Below, piece after piece: positions 62,880-64,000 of a stretch of 64,000 bases of DNA; position 1 is the first letter of the stretch, and each line of letters begins with the position of its first letter. This DNA is from Prevotella sp. E9-3 (GTDB lineage Bacteria > Bacteroidota > Bacteroidia > Bacteroidales > Bacteroidaceae), in the NCBI RefSeq assembly GCF_022024015.1, contig NZ_CP091786.1:3224001-3288000 (forward strand). The letters are read 5' to 3'. The notes under the pieces were generated by a model that saw nothing but the letters and a program-made list of their open reading frames with translations, was not told the DNA's origin and ran no database searches. A program made the translations under genes and the position numbers.

Positions 62880-63782
62880 TTAATTATTTTTTCTACCAAA
62901 CAATGAAAAATGAACGTAACGCTTTGGATGCTCTTTCAGGTCAATAATCAGTTTATCCGCATTCTCCATTGTTGAGTTCAGATTATCATACAGTCCTGTA
63001 TCATGCATCAGCAGTCCCAAGGTACCTTTCTTACTGTTCAGTGCTTCGGTCATCTGCTGCACATTGGTCAATGTCTGCTCCACTTTACTCATTGTAGCGG
63101 CTACATCGATATCATTCAATTTCTTGGTCAGTTCTTCTGTATTTTCCAATATACCATTCACATTGCCCAACATTTGCGGCATCTGTCGGTTCAGCGAGGC
63201 TGTAAGTTGTTGAAGATCCTGTGATGTGCTATTCAGATTAGCAGTCAGTCCATCGACATTGTGCAAGGTATTCGCCAATGCAGGATCAGCTAAAAGTTTG
63301 TTGATACTTGTAAGAATGCTGTCCAGTTTTGGAAGCATTTTCTCAACTTGTGGCAACATGTCGGCAGCTTTGCTCATTGCCCCCGACTGCTTTCCGCCTT
63401 CTATGGTATCACCCAAGGCAAGTTGTTCTAATGGATTGGGGCCAAGTATCAAATCCAGGCGAACATTACCCAACAAGTCGCTGCTTATCTCGGCCTTAGT
63501 TCCCTTAGGCAGCACCAGTTTCTGGTCAATGGCTATAACCGCCACAATATTCTTAGGGTCATCATAGTCATAATTGATACTTTCCACTACACCCACCTTA
63601 TATCCGTAGGCATAGATGGCACTCGATGGTGTCATACCAGTCACATCTGTGAAATGCACATAATAGCGGTCGTTCGTTGAAAACAGATTCAGTCCTTTAA
63701 GATACTGAAGTCCGAAAAACAACAACACGATGGCTACTACTGCCACACTGGCTATCTTCACTTCGTTAGTCCAAAATTTCAT
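62880..63782 (-). CDS. MCE (MlaD-like) family lipid-transport protein
   Basis: Protein of 300 residues with one N-terminal membrane anchor (about 9-28, VKIASVAVVAIVLLFFGLQYL). It has a single MCE domain (about 38-120) containing YYVHFTDVTGMTPSSAIYAY, GYKVGVVESINYDY and SSDLLGNVRLDLILG. A long helical/coiled-coil tail (about 135-280) follows with repeated Leu-Asn patterns (LTSINKLLADP, LNDIDVAATMSKVEQTLTNV). It is the substrate-binding part of a phospholipid transport system between inner and outer membrane. ABC partner genes are not in the window. It is co-directional with the amidase gene 14 bp upstream. Confidence 0.93.
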   Translation of the reverse strand: MKFWTNEVKIASVAVVAIVLLFFGLQYLKGLNLFSTNDRYYVHFTDVTGMTPSSAIYAYGYKVGVVESINYDYDDPKNIVAVIAIDQKLVLPKGTKAEISSDLLGNVRLDLILGPNPLEQLALGDTIEGGKQSGAMSKAADMLPQVEKMLPKLDSILTSINKLLADPALANTLHNVDGLTANLNSTSQDLQQLTASLNRQMPQMLGNVNGILENTEELTKKLNDIDVAATMSKVEQTLTNVQQMTEALNSKKGTLGLLMHDTGLYDNLNSTMENADKLIIDLKEHPKRYVHFSLFGRKNN

Positions 63783-63796
63783 TGTTTTCCCTTTCT

Positions 63797-64000
63797 CTAT
63801 TTATGGGCACTTTTATTTAATTTAAACTCTTGGTAAGCCTTGGATGCATCTATTTTCTCGCCATTGCGAAAAGCGATGATAAAGGCTTGAGGAAACTTGT
63901 CCAGTACAGACTTACGCAACCGGTAAATCTCGTTATAGTCGGTAGAGGCCCCCAAGGTATATTTCCAAAGGCCGCCTTCCTTATAGCTATCAACATCTTT
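63797..64000 (-). CDS. N-acetylmuramoyl-L-alanine amidase, C-terminal end (partial)
   Basis: Only the last 67 residues are in the window: the frame is open from the right edge to a TAG at 63797-63799. The piece KYTLGASTDYNEIYRLRKSV ... FPQAFIIAFRNGEKIDASKA resembles the SPOR-like tail found on Bacteroidales AmiC-type amidases encoded next to an MCE gene. The catalytic part is outside the window, so the call rests on this tail and the neighbourhood. Confidence 0.65.
   Translation of the reverse strand, partial: KDVDSYKEGGLWKYTLGASTDYNEIYRLRKSVLDKFPQAFIIAFRNGEKIDASKAYQEFKLNKSAHK

Noticed and set aside
1..64000. tRNA genes, rRNA genes, transposases or phage genes
   Set aside because: None could be recognised on either strand by eye. 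Compact tRNAs could in principle be missed, but the gaps are short and contain no cloverleaf-like TTC-anchored sequence that I could support.

Overview
The window reads as a chromosomal segment of a Prevotella-like member of the Bacteroidales. Evidence: the promoter elements are of the TAnnTTTG type, there are two SusC/SusD pairs, exported enzymes carry C-terminal sorting tails of the type IX secretion system (T9SS) kind, a PorT-like protein is present, and the gene families are typical of the group (DUF4831, DUF3467, DUF5107). No rRNA, tRNA, CRISPR array, transposase or prophage was seen.

Left part (1-15.5 kb): a truncated AraC-type regulator; a two-gene unit of dCache/HAMP sensors, the first a kinase-dead, truncated protein and the second a complete histidine kinase; a second AraC regulator divergent from an operon of a sugar porter and a DUF5107-TPR protein; then a pectate-lyase-like PL1 protein and a secreted esterase. 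A dCache/PP2C (SpoIIE-type) phosphatase faces them. Next is an unusual intergenic zone with a promoter-driven structured RNA candidate and an orphan T9SS-type tail.

Centre (15.7-30 kb): housekeeping genes. These are rpsJ, fusA, rpsG, rpsL and a DUF3467 protein on the minus strand, with an unrelated membrane-protein gene lying between fusA and rpsJ, and no rplC after rpsJ. Then come frr, rsgA, nnr, a DUF4831 gene, a porT-like gene, a small 2[4Fe-4S] ferredoxin, recG, ispD and a DJ-1/PfpI gene.

Right part (30-64 kb): a seven-gene minus-strand operon of two SusC/SusD pairs and three large fasciclin-domain lipoproteins (FAS1 protein, SusC, SusD, FAS1 protein, FAS1 protein, SusC, SusD). It is preceded by an 800-bp leader zone holding a perfectly symmetric 22-bp-phased array of inverted half-sites. 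Upstream lie a secreted multidomain protein without an obvious catalytic domain and a 1567-residue rhamnogalacturonan lyase (PL11) with a beta-solenoid extension and a T9SS tail. Then follow an MG2/plug-type protein and a TPR histidine kinase whose junction carries a 33-bp tandem duplication, dnaA, an MCE (MlaD-like) protein and the C-terminus of a cell-wall amidase.

Working together: PL1, PL11 and the esterase point to pectin (homogalacturonan and rhamnogalacturonan I) breakdown. The sugar porter and DUF5107 protein probably handle released monosaccharides, and the SusCD/FAS1 operon takes up or binds glycans at the cell surface. The carbohydrate assignment for the FAS1 operon is inference from proximity only; it contains no recognisable carbohydrate-active enzyme. 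All family calls are from reading the sequence, without database searches.
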